DNA of 22,733 bases from a virus. Positions 1 to 6,493 of this stretch are shown here, one piece after another. The DNA is taken from IMG/VR virus record IMGVR_UViG_3300001679_000076, positions 1 through 22,733 of that record, one strand, 5' to 3'. A model generated the notes under the pieces. It was given only the letters and a program-made list of their open reading frames with translations, did no database searches and was not told where the DNA came from. The first letter of the stretch is position 1. Each line of letters begins with the position of its first letter. The translations under genes were made by a program, and so were the position numbers.

Positions 1-103
1 TCGCACCCGTAGTATATGTAGGTCTACGGGGAGGGACGCTAGAAGAACCCCCACGTCTCGGGCCAAGCAAAAAAGAAACGCTTGGAGCGAGAGGAACGCA
101 TAA
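1..103 (+). other. Left edge: 3' end of an unresolved upstream gene
   Basis: Two + strand frames are open from the window edge. Frame 2 runs to a TAA at 101-103 and gives a short, arginine-rich tail. Frame 3 runs to a TAA at 159-161. Either could be the end of a gene that starts outside the window; in this phage layout a packaging gene such as large terminase would be a natural neighbour upstream of portal. Neither tail is long enough to recognise. Frame 1 is closed by stops at 10-12, 19-21 and 40-42 before the next gene opens. I cannot decide between frames 2 and 3. Confidence 0.3.
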
Positions 104-342
104 GGAAATCCAGGAAGATCCTAGCGAAGGGGGCGTTGGGTTCATATATGGGGGCTGCTAAGGTTGTCCAAGATAGACTTGGCCTAGGCAACCCTCCCGC
201 CGGAAGCCCAGAGATGAAGAAGCGGACACGGAATGCCGCCATTCGTCGCAAGCAACAAAAAGAACTGAAGAAACGCCGCACACGCAGAGGTAAATCTTCT
301 ATGGGTGGTAGAGGTGGGCCACGACCAAGGGCAGGTGGGTAA
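82..342 (+). CDS. Small very basic protein upstream of portal
   Basis: An 86-residue protein of unrecognised function, extremely rich in Lys and Arg. It has a charged helical N-terminus (residues 1-15), a central Gly/Pro stretch (about 32-45) and a second basic run near 46-70. It ends in a Gly/Arg/Pro tail. Such a composition suggests nucleic-acid contact, but no fold is recognisable. The start is uncertain: TTG at 82 gives the listed length. The first ATG in frame is at 148 and has a purine-rich AAGGGGG about 14 bases upstream. The frame is open back to the stop at 40-42 without an ATG. The stop lies three bases before the portal start, so it is likely to be co-translated with portal. It has no zinc-binding Cys and no HNH signature. 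Confidence 0.55.
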   Translation: MEREERIRKSRKILAKGALGSYMGAAKVVQDRLGLGNPPAGSPEMKKRTRNAAIRRKQQKELKKRRTRRGKSSMGGRGGPRPRAGG

Positions 343-345
343 GCA

Positions 346-2019
346 ATGTCAAAACGAACAGCCGAAGAACTCCTTGAGCGGTTCTCCTATTTGCAAGGCA
401 GGAGAAGCAACTTTGAGAGTTCGTGGCAAGACATAAGCGATTTGATGATGCCCTACCGGGGGGATATTTCTACAAACAAATCTCCCGGCAGTCGTAGGGT
501 CATTGGGGTCTTTGACTCCACAGCAATGCAAGCCGCCGATACGTTTGTGAACTTCCTGAAGGGAGCGATCATACCTAGCGGTACGGACTGGGTTCGCTTG
601 AGGGCAAAGCCTCCCTATGACAATGACGTAACAATCAGGCAGGTCTTGGATAGGATTGCTAATAAAATACTAGGAGCCTTGTCTGACTCTAACTTCTATA
701 CCGAAGCCGCTGGTTTTCTTAGGGACTTTGCGGTACTGGGTAACGGAACCCTTCACGTTCGAGAGGACACTCCCAAACTAGGAGCGCAAGGGTCTACCTT
801 CGGCGGTTTGATTTTCGAGGCTATCCCTATTGCCCATATGTGGTGGCAGATAGGTCACAAGGGGAAACCCTTCTTCATGGTGCGCCGAATACAGATGACA
901 GCCATCGACGCATATCGTTTCTTCGATGGAAAGGCTGGCGCTGACGTAGATGCAAATCTGAAAATGAAGCAGCCAATGGAGCAGGTTAGTTTTCTTCATT
1001 TCGTCTATGAAAACGAAAACACGATTCCAAAGGCTGGCATTAAAACAGCGGAAGACAAGCCTTGGGTATCTGTCTACATTACTGGTGTAGAAGATAGCGT
1101 ATCTGGTAGCCCTGAAGTTATTCGAGAGGGTGGCTTTGATTTCTGTCCCTATGTCATTGCTAGGTGGATGGTAGTAGACGGAGAAGAGTATGGTCGTGGA
1201 CGTGGACACTTGGCTAGGCCTGACGCAATGGGAATCAATGAACTGCGTAGGCAGATTCTCATAGCGGCTGGCAAGGACTTGAATCCACCGCTCATGGTCG
1301 AACACGACACGATGGTAGAACTAGACATCGCCCCCAATGGACTGATGATAACTAGACCCGCAGTTAAGCAGGGGCCGCAATACCTCAAGAGCGGAACCAA
1401 CTACCAAGTTGCAGACGCTATGGCTAAAGAAGACAGGGAGCAGATCCTCAAGGCTTTCCTTGGAGATTTGCTAACGGAGCCAGAGTCTCAACCTAGAAGC
1501 GCGGAGGAAAGCCGTCAGAGGCAATCGAGGGCACTGCAAAGATTGAGTGCTACTGCCGACATTGTGAACTACGAGTTCCTGGACCCATTGATGGATGGCA
1601 TTATTGAAGTCATGCGAAGGTCTGGCTATCTTCCAGAGTTTGATATGCTAGCGGCTGAGTTGCCAGAAGCAGAACTGGAGATCTCATACCAGTCGCCATT
1701 CTTCACGGCTCAGAAGGCTTCGGGCAGTATGCGAGTACAGGCGTTCCTGGAGAGGCGTTTGGCTTTGTATCAGGCAACACAGAACCCTGTGTTCCTGGAC
1801 GACATTTCTCCAGATCAGGTTGCTAGATATGACGCAATGGTTAGTGACATTCCGGCAATGATACTACGCACTGCTGAAGAGGTTGAAGCGTTACGTAGAG
1901 CCAGAGCAGAGCAAATGGAGCAACAACAAATGGCACAAGCGCAGCAACAAGCGCAGCAAGCGGCTGCACAACAAGGAGCCGCCCCACAGGAAATACCTCC
2001 TGAAGCACAAGGAGTTTAA
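346..2019 (+). CDS. Portal protein (T7 gp8-like head-tail connector)
   Basis: A 557-residue protein of the T7-type head-to-tail connector family. It would form the dodecameric ring at one capsid vertex through which DNA is packaged and leaves, and to which the tail tube attaches. The N-terminus has the usual helical start with Trp27 and a following Met-Pro (MMPYRG), then a FDSTAMQAADTF-like helix and a GTDW loop at about 85-88. The AVLGNGTLHV segment near 130 is also typical of the family. The last 40 residues are a Gln/Ala-rich tail, common in portals and probably flexible. Length fits the family (T7 gp8 is 536 residues). The ATG at 346 is three bases after the upstream stop. The stop overlaps the next start by one base (TAATG). 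Scaffold and capsid follow, as expected. Confidence 0.93.
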   Translation: MSKRTAEELLERFSYLQGRRSNFESSWQDISDLMMPYRGDISTNKSPGSRRVIGVFDSTAMQAADTFVNFLKGAIIPSGTDWVRLRAKPPYDNDVTIRQVLDRIANKILGALSDSNFYTEAAGFLRDFAVLGNGTLHVREDTPKLGAQGSTFGGLIFEAIPIAHMWWQIGHKGKPFFMVRRIQMTAIDAYRFFDGKAGADVDANLKMKQPMEQVSFLHFVYENENTIPKAGIKTAEDKPWVSVYITGVEDSVSGSPEVIREGGFDFCPYVIARWMVVDGEEYGRGRGHLARPDAMGINELRRQILIAAGKDLNPPLMVEHDTMVELDIAPNGLMITRPAVKQGPQYLKSGTNYQVADAMAKEDREQILKAFLGDLLTEPESQPRSAEESRQRQSRALQRLSATADIVNYEFLDPLMDGIIEVMRRSGYLPEFDMLAAELPEAELEISYQSPFFTAQKASGSMRVQAFLERRLALYQATQNPVFLDDISPDQVARYDAMVSDIPAMILRTAEEVEALRRARAEQMEQQQMAQAQQQAQQAAAQQGAAPQEIPPEAQGV

Positions 2020-2306
2020 TGCTAAGTGATATTGAGAACGGCTTCATGGTAGACACCAAGAACCTTTTTGAGTCCGAAAAGGGTGCAAGGGTTCTAGATT
2101 ACCTAAAGAAAGTGCTAGGCGTTGAACAAACGCTAGAGCCTGAAGAAGTCTACAACAAGGAGATGGAAGCGGCGGGAAGAACAGAGAGGCTTCCGATAGA
2201 TCCATACGCAATGGCAAAAAGACAAGGTATGCGTTCAGCATACTTCAAAATCGTTGCCTTGATTCAACAAGGCACAAGGATAATGGAGAAAGAAAGCAAT
2301 GAGTGA
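2019..2306 (+). CDS. Small Bbp19-like phage protein between portal and scaffold
   Basis: A 95-residue acidic/basic helical protein. The C-terminal half has a DPYAMAKRQGMRSAYFKI segment, resembling the 'DP..A...GqR' signature of the small Bbp19-type proteins often found between portal and scaffold in podoviruses. The role of that family is not established; position suggests head assembly. The start at 2019 overlaps the portal stop by one base and has a good AAGGAG at 2008-2013. An alternative ATG at 2046 lacks a comparable site. The 3' end overlaps the scaffold start by eight bases, so the three genes look translationally coupled. Identity as Bbp19-like rests on one motif and on context. Confidence 0.7.
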   Translation: MLSDIENGFMVDTKNLFESEKGARVLDYLKKVLGVEQTLEPEEVYNKEMEAAGRTERLPIDPYAMAKRQGMRSAYFKIVALIQQGTRIMEKESNE

Positions 2307-3099
2307 ACTTAACGAATTTCTGCCCACAGATATGGACAACAGAGATGCGTTACTTGAAAAGTTTGATTCGGTCAGCGATCTGGCTAGTTCGTATAACCAA
2401 CTAAGCCAGAAACTAGGCCAGCAAGCAAGAGTGCCATCTGAAGACGCACCTAAAGAAGAGTGGGACCAGTTCCACCAGACTATGGGTGCGCCTCAATCTG
2501 CTGAAGGGTATCCCACACCGGATAGCGCACCGGAGGTTCTCTCTTCGGCGCTAAAGTCAGCCAGAGAAGCGGCACACTCCCAAGGGGTGTCAATCAAGCA
2601 ATGGGAGGCAATGGCTAATACTTTCATTCAAGCCGAAAATGAGAAGACTACTGTTAGGAACAATCAGAACAGAGAGTCTGTCGAGGAATGGAAGAGAACA
2701 GTTGCCCAGCGTTACGGAGATCAGTTAGATCAAAAAAGCGCCTTGGCCGAACGTGCGTTGAACGGCTTGATTGAAGAAAACCCCGATTTGAAACAAGTCA
2801 TGGACTCTACTGGCATGGGACACCACCCCGCAGTTATGGAGTTCATGGTTACACTGGGAGAAAGCATGAGCGATGACACCACACCCGGCACCACTGCACC
2901 CACTGGATTTGGCGAATCTAGTGCCAAGAATCTAGCAGCAAGGGGACGTAAGATCGGCAAGATCGGTTCCTTGCAAGACGTTAGGCATCCTGATTATGAG
3001 GAGCATTTCGCTGAGTTCATGGACATCCAGCAGAAGTTGCTAGACGCTGGTTACGAGGGAATCAATGATCCAAGACTCGCTAGCGAGTTTAAGTTCTAA
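2299..3099 (+). CDS. Capsid assembly scaffolding protein (T7 gp9-like)
   Basis: A 266-residue hydrophilic, acidic, helix-rich protein lying immediately before the capsid region. It shows the usual N-terminal pattern of podovirus scaffolds: an 'LLEKFDSVSDLASSYNQL' helix (about 18-35), then 'KLG' and 'P.EDAPKEEWDQF', followed by a 'MGAPQSAEGY' turn near 62-71. The middle is predicted helix (about 80-190). The C-terminus, starting near residue 230 with 'HPDYEEHFAEFMDIQQKL', could be the capsid-binding helix. It would direct procapsid assembly and leave before or during packaging. Length is near T7 gp9 (307 residues). It starts inside the end of the previous gene. A strong AAGGAGG follows its stop and serves the next small gene. 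Confidence 0.88.
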   Translation: MSELNEFLPTDMDNRDALLEKFDSVSDLASSYNQLSQKLGQQARVPSEDAPKEEWDQFHQTMGAPQSAEGYPTPDSAPEVLSSALKSAREAAHSQGVSIKQWEAMANTFIQAENEKTTVRNNQNRESVEEWKRTVAQRYGDQLDQKSALAERALNGLIEENPDLKQVMDSTGMGHHPAVMEFMVTLGESMSDDTTPGTTAPTGFGESSAKNLAARGRKIGKIGSLQDVRHPDYEEHFAEFMDIQQKLLDAGYEGINDPRLASEFKF

Positions 3100-3108
3100 G
3101 GAGGAACC

Positions 3109-3270
3109 ATGCCGTGGAAAGCAGTTGGCAAGAAGGTCCACAAACTAAAATCCTCCGGTGCCCTAGGCCCGGTGGTTAGCACACACTCCTCACCAGATGC
3201 CGCAAAGAGGAAAGTAAGGGCACTCTACGCATCAGAGAGAAGGACTGGAACTGGCCGGAGGTATGCCTAA
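3109..3270 (+). CDS. 53-residue basic protein with RALYASE motif
   Basis: A short gene with a textbook start: AAGGAGG at 3098-3104 and ATG at 3109. The 53-residue product begins MPWKAVGKK, has a Gly/Pro/Val middle, and carries 'DAAKRKVRALYASE' at about residues 30-43. This resembles a short ending, 'A..q.RALYa.E', seen in many small phage proteins that begin MPW. The function of those proteins is unknown to me. The TAA at 3268-3270 overlaps the ATG of the following HNH-type gene by one base, so the pair is probably co-translated. The strong ribosome site, tight spacing and family-like motif support it as a real gene despite its size. Confidence 0.75.
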   Translation: MPWKAVGKKVHKLKSSGALGPVVSTHSSPDAAKRKVRALYASERRTGTGRRYA

Positions 3271-3551
3271 TGGCAACTAAGAAGAAAGCAAATGGTGTTC
3301 GCAAGAGGCCCAAGAAGCCGGGGAAAAAGAGAAACTACCCTAGGGAGACTGCTCTCTTCCATTCCAAGCGTTCAGCCAAAGACGCTCGTAACAATTCTAA
3401 TAAGGCTAGAAGACGAGCGGGTCTAAAGCCTGGAGATGCCCGTGAGGTCGATCATATTGTGCCACAAAGCAGAGGTGGCTCAAACAAACCGTCCAACGTA
3501 AGGATTGTTACAAAGCGAAGAAATAGGACTAGGGGCAATAAGCGTTCTTGA
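3270..3551 (+). CDS. Mini HNH-motif protein
   Basis: A 93-residue very basic protein. Residues 59-91 carry an HNH-type signature: Asp61-His62 in 'EVDHIVPQSRGGSNKPSNV', Asn76, and Asn85 in 'RRNRTRGNK'. HNH proteins are metal-dependent nucleases with a beta-beta-alpha fold. Small basic versions like this occur in virion-gene regions of podoviruses and are usually annotated as HNH endonucleases. No Cys is present, so the usual zinc ribbon is absent, and the first 55 residues are a Lys/Arg-rich tail. Whether it cuts DNA is open; a DNA-binding or virion role is possible. It overlaps the previous gene by one base. The structured capsid leader follows its stop. Confidence 0.75.
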   Translation: MATKKKANGVRKRPKKPGKKRNYPRETALFHSKRSAKDARNNSNKARRRAGLKPGDAREVDHIVPQSRGGSNKPSNVRIVTKRRNRTRGNKRS

Positions 3552-3600
3552 CATTGTTTAGGTTTTAGTGATTACTAATACCTGTTCGACAACCCAGATC

Positions 3601-3673
3601 GCTCCGGGCCGGACTGACGCTAGGAAAGACTAGCGACTAATGGGTGCCGTAAGCACCAAGAGAGGCCCGGAGC
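3601..3673 (+). ncRNA. Predicted three-way-junction RNA in the capsid leader
   Basis: The sequence folds by eye into a closed three-helix junction. P1 is a perfect 10-bp stem, gctccgggcc (3601-3610) with ggcccggagc (3664-3673). P2 is cgctag (3618-3623) with ctagcg (3630-3635) and a GAAAGA loop. P3 is ggtgc (3643-3647) with gcacc (3653-3657) and a CGUAA loop. The joining strands are GGACUGA, ACUAAUG and AAGAGA, all purine-rich and of similar length (6-7 nt). It is not followed by a U-run, so it is not an ordinary terminator. It lacks the hammerhead core (CUGANGA...GAAA), tRNA arms and group I intron core elements. Function is unknown; position points to control of capsid expression or to RNA processing. 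Confidence 0.55.
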
Positions 3674-3680
3674 CGGACAA

Positions 3681-3715
3681 CCTCTCGATAGAGTAGAAAA
3701 ATACTAATCGAGAGG
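3681..3715 (+). promoter_or_regulatory. Hairpin overlapping the capsid gene ribosome binding site
   Basis: The stem cctctcgat (3681-3689) pairs perfectly with atcgagagg (3707-3715). After a small AG/A internal loop, agta (3692-3695) pairs with tact (3702-3705) around a GAAAAA loop. The Shine-Dalgarno of the capsid gene, AGGAG at 3713-3717, lies seven bases before the ATG at 3725, and its first three bases are inside the 3' arm. Folding would therefore partly hide the site. Translational control, or cutting by an RNase III-like enzyme as at T7 intercistronic hairpins, are both plausible. No U-run follows. Confidence 0.5.
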
Positions 3716-3724
3716 AGTGGCCTC

Positions 3725-5074
3725 ATGGCTATCTCTGTTCCCTCACCGGGTAATTTTGCCGGGGCTTTTCCAGAAGGTCCATATTCCAGTGATCCTCAAT
3801 CTGGATACATGAATCTGTTCAAGCGAGCCTATACCGATCTGGTAAGACTTGCTGTTCAGCAAACAGATAGCATTCTTCAGGATACTTGTATCAACGAGTC
3901 GATCCGTGGAGAAGTGCTTTCGTTTGATCGCTACCTCGCTTTGAGTGCTACCGATCTTGAGAGTCGCAAGCGTGGTCAGGCATACGGAGACTTCATTGAA
4001 GAATCTGGTGGTACCGTCACTCAATCAAAACTTCAGTACAAGACGACGCAGACTGAACGCCGTTTGGTCAACCCGTCCTTTGTTGATTACGCTGAGTTGT
4101 TTGATCCCCGTGACAAGTATGCGTTGATGAAGGCGGTTCGTCCTGACGGCCAGTTCCTCAAGAACGTGACTGCTTTGTTCAATCGCAAAAAGGACGCTAC
4201 GATTCTTGCTGCGATCAAGGCTGCTGTAACCATCGATCAAAGTCCCTTCAAGACCGCTACGACCCTGATGAACTTTGCGGCTATTAACTCTGATGGTGAG
4301 TTTGAACCAGATACAGAAGATGCTGCCGGGGATGCGGTTGCTGCTGCGGCTACTGGTACTGCTGTAGAAGGTTTCTACATGAAGGATAATGTTCCTCCAA
4401 GTGCGGTTCCTGCTACAACTACTCAAGCATCAGGCTTTACTGAAAGTCTTGGTGGTTCTGTATTCACTAATGCTGCTACAATTGCAGGAGCGTATGACGC
4501 TGTTGCTGGAGGCAGCACGGATGCTGCTAGCAAAACTATTGCACCAACCACTCTGGGTGTAAATACTCTGATCCAGGCTAGGAAAATACTGCACAAGAAA
4601 AACGCAATCCAGCCAGGAGATCGTGTTTACTGTGTTTGCCATCCCATCCAGTTTTACCAAATGATGGAAGACGCAGATGACAGTCGCATGACCAGTATTG
4701 ATTTCAACGATGGCAAGCCGTTGGTCAATGGTTCTCCCATGAACTTCATGGGATTCGAGTTCCGTGTTACTACTGAGGTTACTGAGATTATTCAGGGTAT
4801 TGGTACAACTCCCGATGTTTTGGGTGGTATTGCAGTTGGGGCTTCGACTGGTTATGCAATGACCGCTCTTGCGGGTGGATTCGCTGGTACTGGTCACGAA
4901 GTTTACTTCTACACAGATTCAGCAATGGTGTATGGACAAGCAGACGAAGTAGTCGTGCGAATGGATGAGATTCCTGATCGTGGATACTGTTTGCAACTCT
5001 ACCACCAGTTGGGTCTTGGTGCGCTTCGCTTGGACGGCGATAAAATCCTCATCAAGCGATGTCTTGACAACTAA
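3725..5074 (+). CDS. Major capsid protein (HK97 fold)
   Basis: A 449-residue protein expected to build the icosahedral shell. It follows scaffold as in T7. The N-terminal third has the typical long helix and a 'YKTTQTERRLVNPSFVDYAELFDPRDKYALMKAV' type segment (read as two parts near residues 103-138), followed by a helix around 'RKKDATILAAIKAA'. These are familiar in podovirus capsid proteins. 'DRVYCVCHPIQFYQMM' near residue 300 and the C-terminal 'RMDEIPDRGYCLQLYHQLG' fit the P-domain and A-domain. Residues about 168-268 form an unusually long Ala/Thr/Gly-rich segment. Codon use differs from neighbours, with more CTT/TTG and few CTA Leu codons, as expected for a highly expressed gene. Its leader has two predicted RNA structures and a GAGAGGAG ribosome site. 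Confidence 0.9.
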   Translation: MAISVPSPGNFAGAFPEGPYSSDPQSGYMNLFKRAYTDLVRLAVQQTDSILQDTCINESIRGEVLSFDRYLALSATDLESRKRGQAYGDFIEESGGTVTQSKLQYKTTQTERRLVNPSFVDYAELFDPRDKYALMKAVRPDGQFLKNVTALFNRKKDATILAAIKAAVTIDQSPFKTATTLMNFAAINSDGEFEPDTEDAAGDAVAAAATGTAVEGFYMKDNVPPSAVPATTTQASGFTESLGGSVFTNAATIAGAYDAVAGGSTDAASKTIAPTTLGVNTLIQARKILHKKNAIQPGDRVYCVCHPIQFYQMMEDADDSRMTSIDFNDGKPLVNGSPMNFMGFEFRVTTEVTEIIQGIGTTPDVLGGIAVGASTGYAMTALAGGFAGTGHEVYFYTDSAMVYGQADEVVVRMDEIPDRGYCLQLYHQLGLGALRLDGDKILIKRCLDN

Positions 5075-5101
5075 GTAAAAAGGTAAGGCGGGAGTCGATA
5101 T

Positions 5102-5635
5102 ATGGGTGGCAAATCCCATACTGTTTCTAATGCGGCCCTGAACCGCTTGAAGAATATATCGGCTTCCGCTATTTCTTTGACCTACGTGAATCTTCTCCGG
5201 GTTGGGCCGACGACTAACGATGGTCCGACCGGATGGGTTGAGTGGGGAGTGGTAGATTCAGATCCACCCGCTACTGGTATAGTGCCAAGGATCAGGGTTT
5301 ACGCTGACGTTGGATCAGCCCCCACCGCTAGTGATCCTTACTGGTCTAGTACAGGTACGGATGGATCTGATGAAAACAAACGAGAGATCCATAATATAAA
5401 CGGTGTTCGCTGGAGTGCGGTTGCTTTAGCAGAAACCACAACTGTCCTTGCTGTGGGGGTCTTCCAAACAGCCAGCAGCACGTATGAGTATGATGCAGTC
5501 GCGGAGAAGGCCCAAGTAGTAGAAGCAGATCGAAGCGATCTTGTTTACTGGAATACGCTAGACTCTGCTAAGATAATTGCTAGCGGTGAGACTGTTGTGT
5601 TTTTAACGTCAAAGATCAAAGTTACGGAGCAATAA
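5102..5635 (+). CDS. Putative virion-associated protein 1 (unknown)
   Basis: A 177-residue protein of unknown function. It starts with a VSNAALNRLKN-type helix followed by beta-rich sequence ('AISLTYVNLLRVGP'), a pattern common in small phage proteins coded between capsid and tail genes. The rest looks like an all-beta domain, with strands such as 'GIVPRIRVYADVG', 'TTTVLAVGVFQT' and a final 'ETVVFLTSKIKVTEQ'. A GGGAG sits seven bases before the ATG at 5102. It is 27 bases downstream of the capsid stop and one base before the next gene, so it belongs to the capsid transcription unit. A capsid decoration or head-tail role is inferred from position only. Confidence 0.72.
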   Translation: MGGKSHTVSNAALNRLKNISASAISLTYVNLLRVGPTTNDGPTGWVEWGVVDSDPPATGIVPRIRVYADVGSAPTASDPYWSSTGTDGSDENKREIHNINGVRWSAVALAETTTVLAVGVFQTASSTYEYDAVAEKAQVVEADRSDLVYWNTLDSAKIIASGETVVFLTSKIKVTEQ

Positions 5636-5636
5636 A

Positions 5637-6425
5637 ATGAGTAACAGTTCTTCTGCTGGGGATAGCCTCAGTTTTTCGGTTGGAAGGAATCCTAAAACCT
5701 CGTCTTCCATTGGTGTTTCGGGTTGGTTTGACATCAAACATAAGTGTTCCAAAACGGGAAAGATCACAGATCACAGTGGTCCCAATTGCCTTTTGCTTGA
5801 TGGTATTACAGGGATGCTTGCTGGCCTCACTTCAAATGCTACGGCAAATGCTGGTGGGGTTGTCAGTTTCAAATCAGGCATTCTTGTTTCTGGTCATGAC
5901 GGTGCTATAAATCGTGGTGAAGCGGCTACCATAGCCGACACATCAAGCGGGACAGCATTTGCTTCGTGTTCGTGTAGCAATGCTGCTTCTGCTGATGCCG
6001 ATACATTGTTTCCTTCTTCAAGTTCCAGTCCTGTTACTGGAGTCTTCACAGACGATACTGACTTCGATGGTCGCAATGGTGCTGGTGCTTCAGTTGACGG
6101 TGGTGGCGGTATTTTTTATACTACCGGACCTGTTGGGCTTGACATCTTCACAACTGCTCCAGGAACACCAGCAACTTTCACTATTACTGGTGCGACAGTA
6201 GTTTTGGTAGCAGATGTAACTAGCGTTACTGCACAAGTTGTAAATGGCATCTTTGTTGTGAACCAGGGTCAGTCGAACCCGACTGCTGAATCACAAATAA
6301 AGCCACTCGCAGGTAGAACTACTGCTACAGGTGGTAATACAAGTGAAGAATTCACTCCTGCAATCACCATGAATGATGCCGATACATTGTCGATTACTTA
6401 TGCTTTAAGTATTGTTGTCGATTAA
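5637..6425 (+). CDS. Putative virion-associated protein 2, Ser/Thr/Ala-rich (unknown)
   Basis: A 262-residue low-complexity, beta-rich protein. After a Ser-rich leader it has 'GWFDIKHKCSKTGKITDHSG' and then 'PNCLLLDGITGMLAGL' (about residues 51-66). This resembles the opening of a widespread class of phage structural proteins that read W-x-x-E/D...G...GPN.L...G. The C-terminus, 'PAITMNDADTLSITYALSI' (about 240-259), also fits that class, whose members are thought to be minor virion proteins. Residues 110-150 are rich in Ser, Ala and Gly, including an SCSCS run. It follows the previous gene by one base, with GGAG seven bases before its ATG. A GC-rich hairpin lies after its stop. Function is not assignable. 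Confidence 0.7.
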   Translation: MSNSSSAGDSLSFSVGRNPKTSSSIGVSGWFDIKHKCSKTGKITDHSGPNCLLLDGITGMLAGLTSNATANAGGVVSFKSGILVSGHDGAINRGEAATIADTSSGTAFASCSCSNAASADADTLFPSSSSSPVTGVFTDDTDFDGRNGAGASVDGGGGIFYTTGPVGLDIFTTAPGTPATFTITGATVVLVADVTSVTAQVVNGIFVVNQGQSNPTAESQIKPLAGRTTATGGNTSEEFTPAITMNDADTLSITYALSIVVD

Positions 6426-6439
6426 TTCTGGCCTTTCTG

Positions 6440-6475
6440 GGGGTGGGCGGTTTAGTTCGGGCTACCGTCCACCCC
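6440..6475 (+). terminator. GC-rich hairpin, possible weak terminator or processing site
   Basis: ggggtgggcgg (6440-6450) pairs with ccgtccacccc (6465-6475) over 11 bp with one G-U pair. Above it a 3-bp stem (tag/cta) closes a UUCGGG loop, with a two-base bulge. It sits in the 68-base gap between two genes, ahead of an AGGGAGG ribosome site. The downstream sequence (acttcat) is not a U-run, so efficient intrinsic termination is doubtful. It may lower read-through from the capsid unit or protect or process the transcript. Confidence 0.45.
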
Positions 6476-6493
6476 ACTTCATAGGGAGGCCCG

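Noticed and set aside
778-1305. 175-codon open frame on the minus strand opposite portal
   Set aside because: It lies fully within the well-supported portal gene, has no gene-like context, and all other genes are on the + strand.
3548-3581. TTGACA at 3548-3553 followed by an AT-rich stretch as a sigma70-type promoter for capsid
   Set aside because: The -35 match overlaps the stop of the HNH-type gene. No good -10 is found at 16-18 bases: candidates such as ATTACT match half or less of TATAAT. A promoter is possible but not supported.
3601-3680. Hammerhead or tRNA-like reading of the leader RNA
   Set aside because: CUGANGA and GAAA do not fall at the junction as a hammerhead needs. There is no T arm, anticodon arm or CCA-type acceptor geometry.
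3270-3724. HNH gene plus structured RNA as an IscB/omega-RNA (HEARO) type element
   Set aside because: The protein is 93 residues with no RuvC or bridge region. The RNA is downstream of the gene and only about 73 nt long, unlike that system.
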